43,110 bases of DNA, taken from assembly GCF_000833605.1 (NCBI RefSeq), contig NZ_JXTG01000017.1, forward strand, positions 1-43,110, written 5' to 3'. Below, piece by piece: positions 6,358 through 14,593 of the stretch (its first letter is position 1; each line of letters starts with the position of its first letter). The stretch is from Anoxybacillus ayderensis (lineage in GTDB: Bacteria > Bacillota > Bacilli > Bacillales > Anoxybacillaceae). A program made the translations under genes and the position numbers. The notes beneath the pieces are model-generated. The model was not told where the DNA came from, searched no databases, and saw only the letters and a list, made by a program, of their open reading frames with translations.

Positions 6358-7696
6358 ATGCATGTTTCCATTTTTGGATTAGTCGTATGAACAATAGTAT
6401 GGCGCCGGAAGCTAAACCAGCAATAAGACCGAGCCAATACCCAAACGGCCCGGCGGTTGTATAGTGAGTGAAGACGTATCCAACCGGTAAACCAATTAAC
6501 CAATACGATACGAGTGCAATAAAAAATGGAAAGCGAACGTCTTTGTATCCACGTAATGCCCCTTGAATAGGTGCTGCAACGGCATCAGAGAATTGGAAAA
6601 ATAAAACGTATAACAAAAAACGTTTCGTCCATTGTAAAACAAGTGCATCATTCGTATATAAGGAAGCAATCGCTTCTCGAAACAGCAATAGGACGATAGA
6701 GGCAACAATAGCCATCATCACAGCAGAACAAATACCGATGATACAGTACCGCTTCGCATGTTCTAACCGCTTCGCTCCTACTTCAAAACCAACAATAATG
6801 GTTAAAGTAAGGGAAACGCTTAGTGGAATCATATATAAAAGGGAACCGAAGTTTAACGCTGCTTGATGAGCTGCAATCGTTGCTGTTCCAAATTGACTCA
6901 TCAACAAAGTAACAGCCGAGAAAATGCTCGTTTCAAAAAAGATAGCTAATCCAATCGGTGTGCCGATCAAAAATAATTGTTTCCAAATAGAAAATGATAT
7001 CGGATGAAGTTTTTTTAGTATATTGTATGTTGCGAAAGGTTTACGAAAGCGAACGAGCAAAAATGCACATAACAGTAAGCACCAATACGTTATGCTTGTG
7101 GCGTATCCTGCTCCTACTCCACCGAATGCAGGGATACCCCATCGTCCGAAAATGAATATATCATTCAATAAAATGTTTAATGGCAACGAGCATAGCGTTA
7201 ACATCATTGTTACATTCGTTCGACCAAGTGCATCGATAAATGAACGAAGAACATGATAAATAAAAATCGGGACAACACCAATACATAATGCTTGTAAATA
7301 TTGATAAGCAACGATTTGAACATCATGCTCGATTGGCATGTTTTCCAATAAAATAGGAACGAAAAAATAAATGAGCGTAAACACAAAGAAAGCAAAGACG
7401 GCCGCTAAGTATATCGCTTGTTCAACGGTTCGAGAAATACGCTCGTGGTCTTTCGCTCCAAACGCTTGGGAAACAATTGGGGTTAAACCGGTTAATATAC
7501 CTCCGATTCCCGTAGATATAGCGACCCAAATGTTTGAGCCAATGGCTACACCTGCCAAATCAACTGCGCTATATTTCCCTGTCATCGTCACATCAAAAAA
7601 GTTCATCATATATAAGCTTATTTGCGTAAGAAAAATAGGAAATAATATATGTAAAAACTGCTTTATTTTTTCTTTTACCGTATATGTTTCTTTCAT
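6356..7696 (-). CDS. norM: MATE-family multidrug efflux transporter (NorM/YojI type)
   Basis: This 446-residue, 12-helix membrane protein expels cationic drugs by Na+ or H+ antiport. It shows the family's internal repeat: DLAGVAIGSNIWVAISTGIGGIL with TPIVSQAFGA in the first half, and TIAAHQAALNFGSLLYMIPLSVS with IVGFEVGA in the second. YHVLRSFIDALGRTNVTMM and DAVAAPIQGALRGYKDV closely follow B. subtilis YojI. I start at ATG 7696, 5 bases after GGAGG; the longer frame to 7714 would begin upstream of that site. Length and motifs are intact. It is a lone gene converging with the spore-peptide pair and divergent from the AGCS symporter. Confidence 0.9.
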   Translation of the reverse strand: MKETYTVKEKIKQFLHILFPIFLTQISLYMMNFFDVTMTGKYSAVDLAGVAIGSNIWVAISTGIGGILTGLTPIVSQAFGAKDHERISRTVEQAIYLAAVFAFFVFTLIYFFVPILLENMPIEHDVQIVAYQYLQALCIGVVPIFIYHVLRSFIDALGRTNVTMMLTLCSLPLNILLNDIFIFGRWGIPAFGGVGAGYATSITYWCLLLCAFLLVRFRKPFATYNILKKLHPISFSIWKQLFLIGTPIGLAIFFETSIFSAVTLLMSQFGTATIAAHQAALNFGSLLYMIPLSVSLTLTIIVGFEVGAKRLEHAKRYCIIGICSAVMMAIVASIVLLLFREAIASLYTNDALVLQWTKRFLLYVLFFQFSDAVAAPIQGALRGYKDVRFPFFIALVSYWLIGLPVGYVFTHYTTAGPFGYWLGLIAGLASGAILLFIRLIQKWKHA

Positions 7697-7849
7697 TTGC
7701 TCCTCCGAATACATGTGAAAAATATGAACAAACGATATTATAACATATCATTTTCATATATTCATGGATAATCCTCTTGCTTTTCATGTTAAGTTTTGTT
7801 ACATTAAAAAAGTCGTTTTTTATTATAAACATCAGGTGAGGTGACGAGC

Positions 7850-9265
7850 ATGCAATTATTACAAACGATTGTATCATTTTTAAACAACATATTATGGTCG
7901 TATGTTCTTATCGCTCTTTTAATTGTCGTCGGATTGTATTTTACATTCCGTACAAAATTTGTTCAATTTCGTTATTTCGGTGAAATGTTCCGTGTCATTA
8001 CAGAGGCGCCGGAAAAAACAGGTGCGATTTCGTCGCTCCAAGCGTTTTTCATGAGCACAGCATCTCGCGTTGGAACAGGTAACTTAGCAGGCGTTGCGTT
8101 AGCGATTTCCGTTGGCGGACCTGGTGCAGTATTTTGGATGTGGTTGATCGCTTTAATTGGTGGTGCGTCAAGCTTTGTGGAAAGCACACTCGCCCAAATT
8201 TATAAAGTGAAAGATGGAAACGGTTATCGTGGCGGTCCGGCATATTATATTGAGCAAGGATTGAAAAAACGTTGGCTCGGTATATTGTTTGCCATTTTAA
8301 TTACGTTCTCATTCGGTCTTGTATTTAACTCTGTTCAAGCAAATACAATTACATTTGCATTTGAGCACGCGTTTCAAATGGATCGTACAGTGATCGGTAT
8401 TGTACTTACTATTTTAACCGCCTTTATTATTTTTGGTGGTGTGCATCGTGTAGCGAAAGCATCGTCTATTATCGTTCCAGTGATGGCGAGTTTGTATTTA
8501 TTGATTGCGTTTTATGTTGTCTTAACGAACATAACGGAGTTGCCAGCAGTATTTTCTTTAATTTTTAAAAATGCATTTGGTATTGAACAAGCAGTTGGTG
8601 GAGGCTTTGGTGCGGCAATTATGATGGGAATTAAGCGCGGCTTATTCTCAAATGAAGCTGGAATGGGTAGTGCGCCGAACGCAGCAGCGACAGCAGAAGT
8701 TTCCCATCCAGTAAAACAAGGTTTCATTCAAACATTAGGTGTATTTGTTGATACGTTAGTTGTTTGTAGTGCAACAGCATTTATGATTTTATTATCAGGC
8801 GATTATATGAAAGAAGGTCTTGATGGTATTACCTTGACACAAACGGCATTGAGCACACATATTGGTGAGTGGGCAAAAGGATTTGTTGCAGTGAGTGTAT
8901 TTTTATTTGCATATAGTTCAATTATCGGAAACTATTATTACGGCGAAACAAATATTGAATTTATTCGTTCAAGCAAAGCGTCATTGCTCGTATATCGACT
9001 TGCGGTATTAGCTATGGTCATTTGGGGATCCATATCGAGCATTCAAATCGTTTGGGATTTAGCAGATTTATTTATGGCGTTTATGGTTATCGTGAACTTA
9101 GTTTCGATTTTCTTACTTGGTCGAGTCGCTTTCGCGGCATTACAAGACTATGTCACACAACGAAAACAAGGAAAAAATCCGGTATTTTATGCACGAAATA
9201 TTGGTGTAGACCATCAAGTGCAATGTTGGAAAGAAAAACAAATTGAGTGGAAAAAAGAAGCGTAA
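7850..9265 (+). CDS. Alanine/glycine (or glutamine):cation symporter, AGCS family
   Basis: This 471-residue membrane protein imports small neutral amino acids with Na+ or H+. It carries the hallmarks of the AGCS (AlsT/DagA) family: ISSLQAFFMSTASRVGTGNLAGVA, GGPAYYIEQGL, and RGLFSNEAGMGSAPNAAATA, with about 11 hydrophobic helices. GGTGAGGTG 7 bases upstream sets the start at ATG 7850. It is closest in style to the AlsT/YrbD paralogues of Bacillus, one of which carries glutamine, so the substrate cannot be fixed from sequence. It is a single-gene unit between the divergent MATE gene and a strong bidirectional terminator. Confidence 0.88.
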   Translation: MQLLQTIVSFLNNILWSYVLIALLIVVGLYFTFRTKFVQFRYFGEMFRVITEAPEKTGAISSLQAFFMSTASRVGTGNLAGVALAISVGGPGAVFWMWLIALIGGASSFVESTLAQIYKVKDGNGYRGGPAYYIEQGLKKRWLGILFAILITFSFGLVFNSVQANTITFAFEHAFQMDRTVIGIVLTILTAFIIFGGVHRVAKASSIIVPVMASLYLLIAFYVVLTNITELPAVFSLIFKNAFGIEQAVGGGFGAAIMMGIKRGLFSNEAGMGSAPNAAATAEVSHPVKQGFIQTLGVFVDTLVVCSATAFMILLSGDYMKEGLDGITLTQTALSTHIGEWAKGFVAVSVFLFAYSSIIGNYYYGETNIEFIRSSKASLLVYRLAVLAMVIWGSISSIQIVWDLADLFMAFMVIVNLVSIFLLGRVAFAALQDYVTQRKQGKNPVFYARNIGVDHQVQCWKEKQIEWKKEA

Positions 9266-9297
9266 AAATGAGGCTGCTAGATTGCAGCCTCATTTTT
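9265..9297. terminator. Bidirectional intrinsic terminator
   Basis: AAAATGAGGCTGC, a 6-base loop, GCAGCCTCATTTT and further T residues. The last codons of the convergent histidine kinase gene are encoded inside this hairpin. Confidence 0.88.
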
Positions 9298-10542
9298 TGA
9301 ATAAGCCGGCAATTCAATAATAAAACATGAACCATTCCCGAATTCGCTTTGAACACGCATCGAGCCTTTATGCAGTTCAATAATTTTTCGTGACAAAGAT
9401 AAACCAAGACCTGTTCCTGCTGATTTTGTTGAAAAAAATGGATCGAAAACGTGATGGATAATGGTAGAAGGGATACCAGGTCCATTATCATGCACATAAA
9501 TTTGAACGAGATTATTGTGCAATTTCGTTTCAATGTCTACCCGCAACGATTTTTCCGTTTTTGCTTCAATCGCATTGCGAAATAAGTTAATAAACACTTG
9601 CAACAATTGATTTTTGTCAATGTTAACAACGTATTGTTGTAGTTTTTCATCTAAATGATACGAAAGCTCTACGTTATGAAGAAGCGCTTCACTTTGTAAC
9701 AAAAGATCTAAATCATGTCGAATAAATTCGTTTATTCCAATCCATTCTGCTTTTACTTCGCTCGGTTTTGCAACGTTTAAAAAATCTGTAATAATATCAT
9801 TTGCTCGATCGAGTTCTGGAATGAGAAGTTGATCAATGAGAGTAACGATATGTTCAGGTAGTTGTTCTTTTAAAAACTGTAAATACCCTCTTACTGTCGT
9901 TAAAGGATTTCGAATTTCGTGAGCAATCCCGGCAGCAATCCGGCCAGCGATCGCTAGTTTCTCTGCTTCTTTTATTTGATTAAGCGATTGAAACATACTA
10001 ATCACACGTTTAATCGACCCATCTTCGTTATATAAAATGCGCGTATTAATAATCCCGTAATATCGATCGAGCACTTCACAATTGTAAAGTGGCTGCTTCG
10101 TTCGCAATGTTTTTAACGTCATAATTTGTTCATCTGGGATGTTTAACAATTCGCGAATATGTTTGCCGATCATATCATCTCGGTTTACTCCAACATCGTT
10201 TGCTGCCTGTAAGTTACATAATGTAATTTTTCCTTCAGCGTCAACGAAAACAATATGATGAGAAACAAGGTCAAAAATAGGGGCTAAAAATTGTTCCACT
10301 TGTTCAAATGGATAGTCTTTTTGTAAATCAATATTCCATTGCAAAATGGGTGTTCTTTTCTCTTCCTTCTCTATTGTTTCAATCGTTGCAGAGGGAATAT
10401 TTCTTTCTTTTTTTATTACTTTTCCGAGTTCATAATCAACGTATGAAAACGGAAAAGAAATGTGTTCCACAAAGCGTTTATATAACCGTATTTCTTCCTC
10501 GAGCTCATTTATTTTTTGTTTTAGTTGTTCATGACTTTCCAT
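9277..10542 (-). CDS. PAS-domain sensor histidine kinase (orphan, sporulation-kinase-like)
   Basis: A soluble sensor kinase of 421 residues. An N-terminal coiled segment (1-25) leads to a PAS domain at about 87-187. A HisKA domain follows with phospho-acceptor His208 in AAGIAHEIRNPLTTVRG, then an ATPase domain with N-box Asn323 (NLFRNAIEA), DNGPGIP (352-358) and GTGLGLS (376-382). There is no membrane helix, and no response regulator gene is adjacent. In Bacillus this orphan layout is typical of the Kin kinases that feed phosphate to Spo0F, so that is the likely pathway by inference. GAGGAG lies 8 bases before the ATG. The last codons overlap a terminator shared with the AGCS gene. Confidence 0.85.
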   Translation of the reverse strand: MESHEQLKQKINELEEEIRLYKRFVEHISFPFSYVDYELGKVIKKERNIPSATIETIEKEEKRTPILQWNIDLQKDYPFEQVEQFLAPIFDLVSHHIVFVDAEGKITLCNLQAANDVGVNRDDMIGKHIRELLNIPDEQIMTLKTLRTKQPLYNCEVLDRYYGIINTRILYNEDGSIKRVISMFQSLNQIKEAEKLAIAGRIAAGIAHEIRNPLTTVRGYLQFLKEQLPEHIVTLIDQLLIPELDRANDIITDFLNVAKPSEVKAEWIGINEFIRHDLDLLLQSEALLHNVELSYHLDEKLQQYVVNIDKNQLLQVFINLFRNAIEAKTEKSLRVDIETKLHNNLVQIYVHDNGPGIPSTIIHHVFDPFFSTKSAGTGLGLSLSRKIIELHKGSMRVQSEFGNGSCFIIELPAYSKNEAAI

Positions 10543-10591
10543 CCTTCTAACTCCTCATTTCACTATTCCTATGTTGAAGTTTAACGCAAAA

Positions 10592-10621
10592 TTGACTAGT
10601 ATGTAAATAAAATTTTATAAA
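10592..10621 (+). promoter_or_regulatory. SigA promoter of the yuzF - Mn catalase unit
   Basis: TTGACT (10592-10597) and TATAAA (10616-10621) are 18 bases apart. The expected start of transcription falls inside a motif (10619-10635) that recurs upstream of the threonine dehydratase gene. Confidence 0.5.
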
Positions 10622-10635
10622 ACTATGTTCTAAAT
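10619..10635 (+). repeat. 17-bp motif shared with threonine dehydratase upstream region (copy 1)
   Basis: AAAACTATGTTCTAAAT here and AAAACCATGTTCTAAAT at 11868-11884 differ at one base. Both copies sit just after a TATAAA/TATAAT-like hexamer, about where transcription would start. Confidence 0.5.
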
Positions 10636-10703
10636 GAAAAGTGTGATAAATAACGAAACAGGAGAATAAGATGGAAAAGAATAAACGAGAAGGAGGGAAG
10701 AAG

Positions 10704-10910
10704 ATGACACCTCAGTTTATGTCTTTCATCGATCCTTATGTTTATCAAACATTACAAACAATTAGAGGAAAAGAAGTCATCATTGAAACGGTGCGAGGAA
10801 ATGTGCAAGGTGTTATTCAAGATGTAAAGCCTGATCATATTGTGTTAAAAAGTAGCGATACCTTCTTTTTTGTTCGCATCCAGCAAATCGTTTGGATTAT
10901 GCCGAAATAA
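10704..10910 (+). CDS. yuzF: YuzF-family small protein (DUF2642)
   Basis: A 68-residue protein: MTPQFMSFIDPYVYQTLQTI, then GKEVIIETVRGNVQGVIQDVKPDHIVLK and FFVRIQQIVWIMPK. It reads as one small all-beta, Sm-like fold, matching the YuzF/DUF2642 family of Bacillaceae, often seen near spore or coat genes. Function is unknown. The start at ATG 10704 is set by AAGGAGGG 7 bases upstream; the ATG at 10671 lacks a good site. It lies 15 bases before the manganese catalase gene, probably in the same transcript, so the two may act in the same cell stage. Confidence 0.75.
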   Translation: MTPQFMSFIDPYVYQTLQTIRGKEVIIETVRGNVQGVIQDVKPDHIVLKSSDTFFFVRIQQIVWIMPK

Positions 10911-10925
10911 AAAGGAGGGGACTTG

Positions 10926-11822
10926 ATGTTTACAAGAATAAACAAGCTTCAAATTGAGTTGCCAAAATCTACGTATGCGGACGCTAATGCCGCAGCGGCC
11001 GTTCAAGAGTTACTCGGTGGAAAGTTTGGAGAAATGTCAACATTAAACAATTACTTGTTTCAGTCATTCAATTTTCGGGAAAAGAAAAAATTGAAGCCTT
11101 TTTACGATTTAGTTGCAAGTATTACTGCAGAAGAATTAGGTCATGTGGAGCTCGTTACAACAGCTATAAACTTATGTTTAACAGGAACAACGCATGAAGG
11201 TGCCCCAGATATTACGCCAATGCAAAACGGGGTAGATCAACGAAATACGTATCATTTTATTGCAACTGCACAAACAGCATTGCCAGGAGATTCGATGGGA
11301 AAATCGTGGTCAGGTGACTACGTGTTCAATAGTGGGAATTTAGTATTAGATTTGTTGCACAATTTCTTTTTAGAGTGTGGGGCGCGTACACATAAAATGA
11401 GAGTATATGAGATGACCGATCATCCAGTCGCACGAGAAATGATCGGCTATTTACTTGTCCGAGGAGGTGTGCATGTTATCGCTTATGCCAAAGCGCTTCA
11501 AATTGTTACAGGGGTGGATGTCACAAAAATGTTGCCAATTCCGAATTTAAGTAACGATAAATTTGATGCGGCAAGAAAGTACGAGGCGCAAGGGTGGCAT
11601 AGAAGACTATATACGTTTAGCGAACATGATTTTCAAGATGTTAAACAAATTTGGAAAGGAACACATCCGCTTGATGGAGGACAACTCGAAGTCATTCAAG
11701 GGACGCCAGCAGGTGCCCCAATTCCAGATTTAGAAGCAGTGGAGGAAACATTTGCCCCTGGTATTTCATACGAGGACTTTCTTGAAATTGCTAAGCGCCT
11801 GCAAAAATCAGCCGGCTTATAG
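10926..11822 (+). CDS. Manganese catalase (YdbD/CotJC-type)
   Basis: This non-haem catalase breaks hydrogen peroxide to water and oxygen at a di-manganese site in a four-helix bundle. Visible ligands are the Glu of KFGEMSTLNNYLFQS (near 36), the EExxH of ITAEELGHVELV (near 67-71), the Glu of FFLECGARTHKMR (near 148) and the His of VRGGVHVIAYAKAL (near 181). The 298-residue length and the C-terminal LEVIQGTPAGAPIPDLE fit the long YdbD-type catalases rather than the short CotJC. GGAGGGG lies 5 bases before ATG 10926. It follows yuzF closely, and a terminator follows at 11823. Confidence 0.93.
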   Translation: MFTRINKLQIELPKSTYADANAAAAVQELLGGKFGEMSTLNNYLFQSFNFREKKKLKPFYDLVASITAEELGHVELVTTAINLCLTGTTHEGAPDITPMQNGVDQRNTYHFIATAQTALPGDSMGKSWSGDYVFNSGNLVLDLLHNFFLECGARTHKMRVYEMTDHPVAREMIGYLLVRGGVHVIAYAKALQIVTGVDVTKMLPIPNLSNDKFDAARKYEAQGWHRRLYTFSEHDFQDVKQIWKGTHPLDGGQLEVIQGTPAGAPIPDLEAVEETFAPGISYEDFLEIAKRLQKSAGL

Positions 11823-11850
11823 GCTATGCTTTGTGCATAGCAATTTTTTT
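11823..11850 (+). terminator. Intrinsic terminator
   Basis: GCTATGC, a 5-base loop, GCATAGC, then seven T residues. It begins directly after the catalase stop codon. Confidence 0.88.
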
Positions 11851-11867
11851 GGGCTAATTTTTATAAT

Positions 11868-11884
11868 AAAACCATGTTCTAAAT
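11868..11884 (+). repeat. 17-bp motif shared with yuzF upstream region (copy 2)
   Basis: AAAACCATGTTCTAAAT follows TATAAT (11862-11867) and precedes the threonine dehydratase start by about 95 bases. It matches the copy at 10619-10635 in 16 of 17 bases. Confidence 0.5.
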
Positions 11885-11977
11885 AATCAATAAAAAAGAA
11901 AAAGAAAACAAGACAGAATTGCATACGGATCTGTCAATCAAATATAATAAAGGAGACACAAAGGAGGATGAAAACTA

Positions 11978-13186
11978 TTGATTACGCTACAACATATTCA
12001 AGAAGCTCAACAACGAATGAGAACAGTCGTTCACAAAACGCCTCTTGAATTTTCACAAACATTTAGTCGTTTATCGAATAATCGTGTATACATGAAGTTA
12101 GAAAATTTACAGAAAACAGGTTCATTTAAAGTGCGAGGATCTTACAACAAAATTATGTTGTTAAGTGATGAGGAAAAAAGTCGAGGAGTTATCGCAGCTT
12201 CAGCGGGTAATCACGCACAAGGAGTAGCCTATTCAAGCAACATGATTGGCATTCCGTGCACAATCGTCATGCCTAAAGGGGCGCCATTAAGTAAAATTCA
12301 AGCAACGCAAAGCTACGGGGCAAATGTCATTTTACACGGGGATGTGTTTGACGAATCGTTAGAATATGCTCGCAAACTTCAACAAGAAACAGGCGCAACG
12401 TTTGTTCACCCTTTTGACGATCCAGCTGTCATTGCCGGACAAGGAACGATCGGACTAGAATTATTCGGACAACTGGACGATATTGATGCAGTGGTTTGTC
12501 CGGTTGGGGGTGGGGGATTGCTAGCTGGTATAGCGATTGCGATGAAACAAAAAAATCCAGCTATTCGCGTATACGGCGTTGAATCCGCTGCTTGTGCCAG
12601 CACAACAGCAGCTAAACAACATAATCAACCGATTATCATTACTCCATCAAATACAATTGCGGACGGGATTGCTGTTAAGCGCATTGGGGATTTGGCATTT
12701 TCGTACATACAGAAATATGTCGATGATATCGTTTGTGTGGAAGAAACAGATATTTCACGAACAATGTTATATTTACTCGAACGAAATAAATTGCTCGTTG
12801 AAGGATCAGCGGCTTGCTCACTAGCAGCTTTATTGTATAAAAAAATCCCACTTGAAGGAAAAAATATTGTAGCCATTTTAAGTGGTGGAAATGTCGATGT
12901 CACACTCATTTCACGAATTATTGAACGAGGGCTCGTTGAATCAGGACGATTCGTCACATTTTCGACAGTCATTTCTGACAAACCAGGACAGTTAAATAAA
13001 TTGTTGCGCATTATTGCCGATTTAGAAGCGAACGTCATGTCCATTGATCATCAACGAATGGGGACAAACGTTCTTCCAGGGCAAGCAGAAGTGCGATTTT
13101 CCCTCGAAACAAAAAATAGGGAGCATATTGATCAAATTCAGCGCGTGTTGATCGAATCTGGATACGCAATTCGTCGCCTTGATTAA
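11978..13186 (+). CDS. ilvA: Threonine dehydratase with one ACT domain
   Basis: This PLP enzyme deaminates L-threonine to 2-oxobutanoate, the first step to isoleucine or of threonine breakdown. The fold-type II core has the PLP Lys51 in TGSFKVRGSYN, SAGNHAQGVA near 76, the phosphate loop GGGGLLAGI near 177, and SGGNVD near 307. A single ACT regulatory domain covers about 327-402. With 402 residues and one ACT domain it resembles the shorter catabolic-like enzymes (TdcB plus ACT), so ilvA is a naming convention rather than proof of pathway. The TTG start at 11978 lies 10 bases after AAAGGAGG. The ATG at 11968 is in another frame that closes soon. No T-box leader or branched-chain operon is nearby. 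Confidence 0.88.
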   Translation: MITLQHIQEAQQRMRTVVHKTPLEFSQTFSRLSNNRVYMKLENLQKTGSFKVRGSYNKIMLLSDEEKSRGVIAASAGNHAQGVAYSSNMIGIPCTIVMPKGAPLSKIQATQSYGANVILHGDVFDESLEYARKLQQETGATFVHPFDDPAVIAGQGTIGLELFGQLDDIDAVVCPVGGGGLLAGIAIAMKQKNPAIRVYGVESAACASTTAAKQHNQPIIITPSNTIADGIAVKRIGDLAFSYIQKYVDDIVCVEETDISRTMLYLLERNKLLVEGSAACSLAALLYKKIPLEGKNIVAILSGGNVDVTLISRIIERGLVESGRFVTFSTVISDKPGQLNKLLRIIADLEANVMSIDHQRMGTNVLPGQAEVRFSLETKNREHIDQIQRVLIESGYAIRRLD

Positions 13187-13297
13187 AAACGTAAATCGTA
13201 CATTTTTTTCTTCACGTAAAACAATGCTTTTAAAATGATGTCTTTTTTACTATTATTAAATTAAATAAACGATTGACATTAAAGGTGGGGAGAATAA

Positions 13298-13501
13298 ATG
13301 AAGCAAATAGAGTTTTTTATCGTTCCGCACCCAAGGGGAACTGTACGAGTAGATGTATATAAAAAGAACGGGTCGTACGAAGCGCACGCCAAATTTAAAG
13401 ATGTGGCTACAGCGCAAGCAAGCGGAAACGATAAACATTTTGCGGTATTACAAGCGCTACATGAACTTGCTAAATTTTTAAATAAATATAAAGGATCTTG
13501 A
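13298..13501 (+). CDS. Hypothetical protein, 67 aa
   Basis: The start follows AGGTGGGGA by about 6 bases. The product opens MKQIEFFIVPHPRGTVRVDV and ends HELAKFLNKYKGS, mostly mixed beta then helix, basic, with no Cys and no membrane segment. I do not recognise a family. It ends where the next small gene's ribosome site begins, so the two are likely co-transcribed. Codon use looks like that of its neighbours. Confidence 0.6.
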   Translation: MKQIEFFIVPHPRGTVRVDVYKKNGSYEAHAKFKDVATAQASGNDKHFAVLQALHELAKFLNKYKGS

Positions 13502-13512
13502 AGGAGGAATCA

Positions 13513-13725
13513 ATGATGATTCATTTAAACTGGCATGAAAGACCAACGATAAAAACGGTTGTATGTAACCATACAAATGCCGAAAAGTACATCGTACATA
13601 ACGTGTTAACACCAGGTAGAGAGTATGAAGTAAAAAATGAAACAGATGACTTTTATTTTATTATCGATAATCGAGGCAAAGTCGGGGGATATTATAAGCA
13701 TTATTTTACAGAAAAAGCGGTGTAA
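13513..13725 (+). CDS. Small conserved Bacillaceae protein (DUF6501-like)
   Basis: A 70-residue protein with HLNWHERPTIKTVVCNHTNA and LTPGREYEVKNETDDFYFII, ending GKVGGYYKHYF. I recall this pattern (a short Cys/His segment, then an SH3-like DNTG/GGYYK strand region) from small uncharacterised Bacillus proteins of the DUF6501 type. Function is unknown. AAGGAGG (13501-13507) sets the start at ATG 13513 or 13516. It follows the 67-aa gene directly and ends in a terminator whose stem overlaps its last codons. Confidence 0.65.
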   Translation: MMIHLNWHERPTIKTVVCNHTNAEKYIVHNVLTPGREYEVKNETDDFYFIIDNRGKVGGYYKHYFTEKAV

Positions 13726-13738
13726 TGCCGCTTTTTTT
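13712..13738 (+). terminator. Intrinsic terminator
   Basis: AAAAAGCGG, a 7-base loop holding the stop codon, CCGC and seven T residues. Confidence 0.82.
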
Positions 13739-13769
13739 CATTTTCTACACAACCTTCTCAAATAAATTT

Positions 13770-13788
13770 CACAATTGTGTACTATACT
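13770..13788 (+). promoter_or_regulatory. nosL promoter region with palindrome
   Basis: The perfect palindrome CACAATTGTG (13770-13779) lies 3 bases upstream of a TATACT -10 box (13783-13788), 40 bases before nosL. No good -35 hexamer is visible, which would fit an activator-dependent promoter. The regulator is unknown. Confidence 0.4.
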
Positions 13789-13827
13789 AGCTTACGGATT
13801 GAATGAAAATAAGGGGGATCGTTAGTA

Positions 13828-14481
13828 ATGAAAAAATGGATCGTACTGTTAATCGGTGCACTTTTCCTCGCTCTAGCAGGATGTAACAATCAAGCGGAGG
13901 AAAAGCAAGAAGAAACAAAACAAACAGAGGAAAAACAAACAGAACAAAACAAGGAACAGTCAAATGAAGAAGATGTATTTGCGAAAGCAGCAATGGCTGA
14001 ACCTGATGAAAACACTGTATGTGTGTTTTGTAACATGAAAGTATATCCGAAAGAACATGAACTCGGCAAATTTACAGCGAAATCTGCGACAGAAAACGGT
14101 GACGTCTTGTTTTTTGATGACATCGGATGTTTATTTAACTATGAGCGCGATCACGGGGAAGCTGCAAAGAAATATGTACGCGATTACAACACATTAGAAT
14201 GGATTGAATTACAAAACGCGACAGTGGTGAAAGCTGACATTAAGACACCGATGAACTACGGATATGCGTTTTTTGCGAAGAAAGAAGACGCTGAAAAATT
14301 TGTAAGCGAACAACCGAATGCAACGATTGTATCTTGGGAAGATGTTGATCAAGTTGCTCATGAGCGTTATATGAAAAAGAAACAAATGATGCAAAATAAA
14401 AATGATGGTCATGTTGACAGTATGGATCAACATGACCATGACAATGGGGATATGAAACAAGACGGACATAGTCATAACTAA
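13828..14481 (+). CDS. nosL: NosL-like copper-binding lipoprotein
   Basis: A 217-residue secreted lipoprotein. Signal peptide with lipobox LAGC (Cys19), a Glu/Gln/Lys-rich linker to about residue 48, then the NosL domain with its metal motif CVFCNM (Cys65, Cys68, Met70), FFDDIGCLF near 114-122, and PMNYGYAFF. NosL binds Cu(I) and delivers it to nitrous oxide reductase in denitrifiers; some Bacillaceae keep a stand-alone copy. The extra tail is rich in His, Met and Asp (from about 190), typical of metal scavenging. No nos genes are seen here, so its partner is unknown. GGGGGATCG lies upstream of the ATG, and a terminator follows the stop. Confidence 0.85.
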   Translation: MKKWIVLLIGALFLALAGCNNQAEEKQEETKQTEEKQTEQNKEQSNEEDVFAKAAMAEPDENTVCVFCNMKVYPKEHELGKFTAKSATENGDVLFFDDIGCLFNYERDHGEAAKKYVRDYNTLEWIELQNATVVKADIKTPMNYGYAFFAKKEDAEKFVSEQPNATIVSWEDVDQVAHERYMKKKQMMQNKNDGHVDSMDQHDHDNGDMKQDGHSHN

Positions 14482-14507
14482 AAAGCTGCCTTTCTGGCGG
14501 CTTTTTT
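14480..14507 (+). terminator. Intrinsic terminator
   Basis: AAAAGCTGCC, a 5-base loop, GGCGGCTTTTTT. It separates nosL from the GntR operon. Confidence 0.83.
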
Positions 14508-14523
14508 ATTTTTTTAGAAACTA

Positions 14524-14554
14524 TTTACAACAACCGTATTATTTAATATAATAC
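14524..14554 (+). promoter_or_regulatory. Promoter and candidate operator of the GntR-ABC operon
   Basis: TTTACA (14524-14529) and TATAAT (14547-14552) are exactly 17 bases apart. A palindrome GTATTAT-ttaat-ATAATAC (14536-14554) covers the -10 box, the place expected for an autorepressor such as the GntR protein encoded just downstream. Confidence 0.7.
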
Positions 14555-14593
14555 ACTTATTACAGTTAGTACGGAAAAGAAAGGGGGGACGAT

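Noticed and set aside
9153-9533. A 126-codon minus-strand frame over the AGCS end and kinase end
   Set aside because: It crosses a bidirectional terminator and two genuine gene ends.
11823-11977. T-box or other amino-acid riboswitch before the threonine dehydratase gene
   Set aside because: The leader is AT-rich and short, lacks the T-box sequence and any terminator/antiterminator pair.
12625-13044. A 139-codon minus-strand frame
   Set aside because: It lies wholly inside the threonine dehydratase gene on the opposite strand; no ribosome site or known motif.
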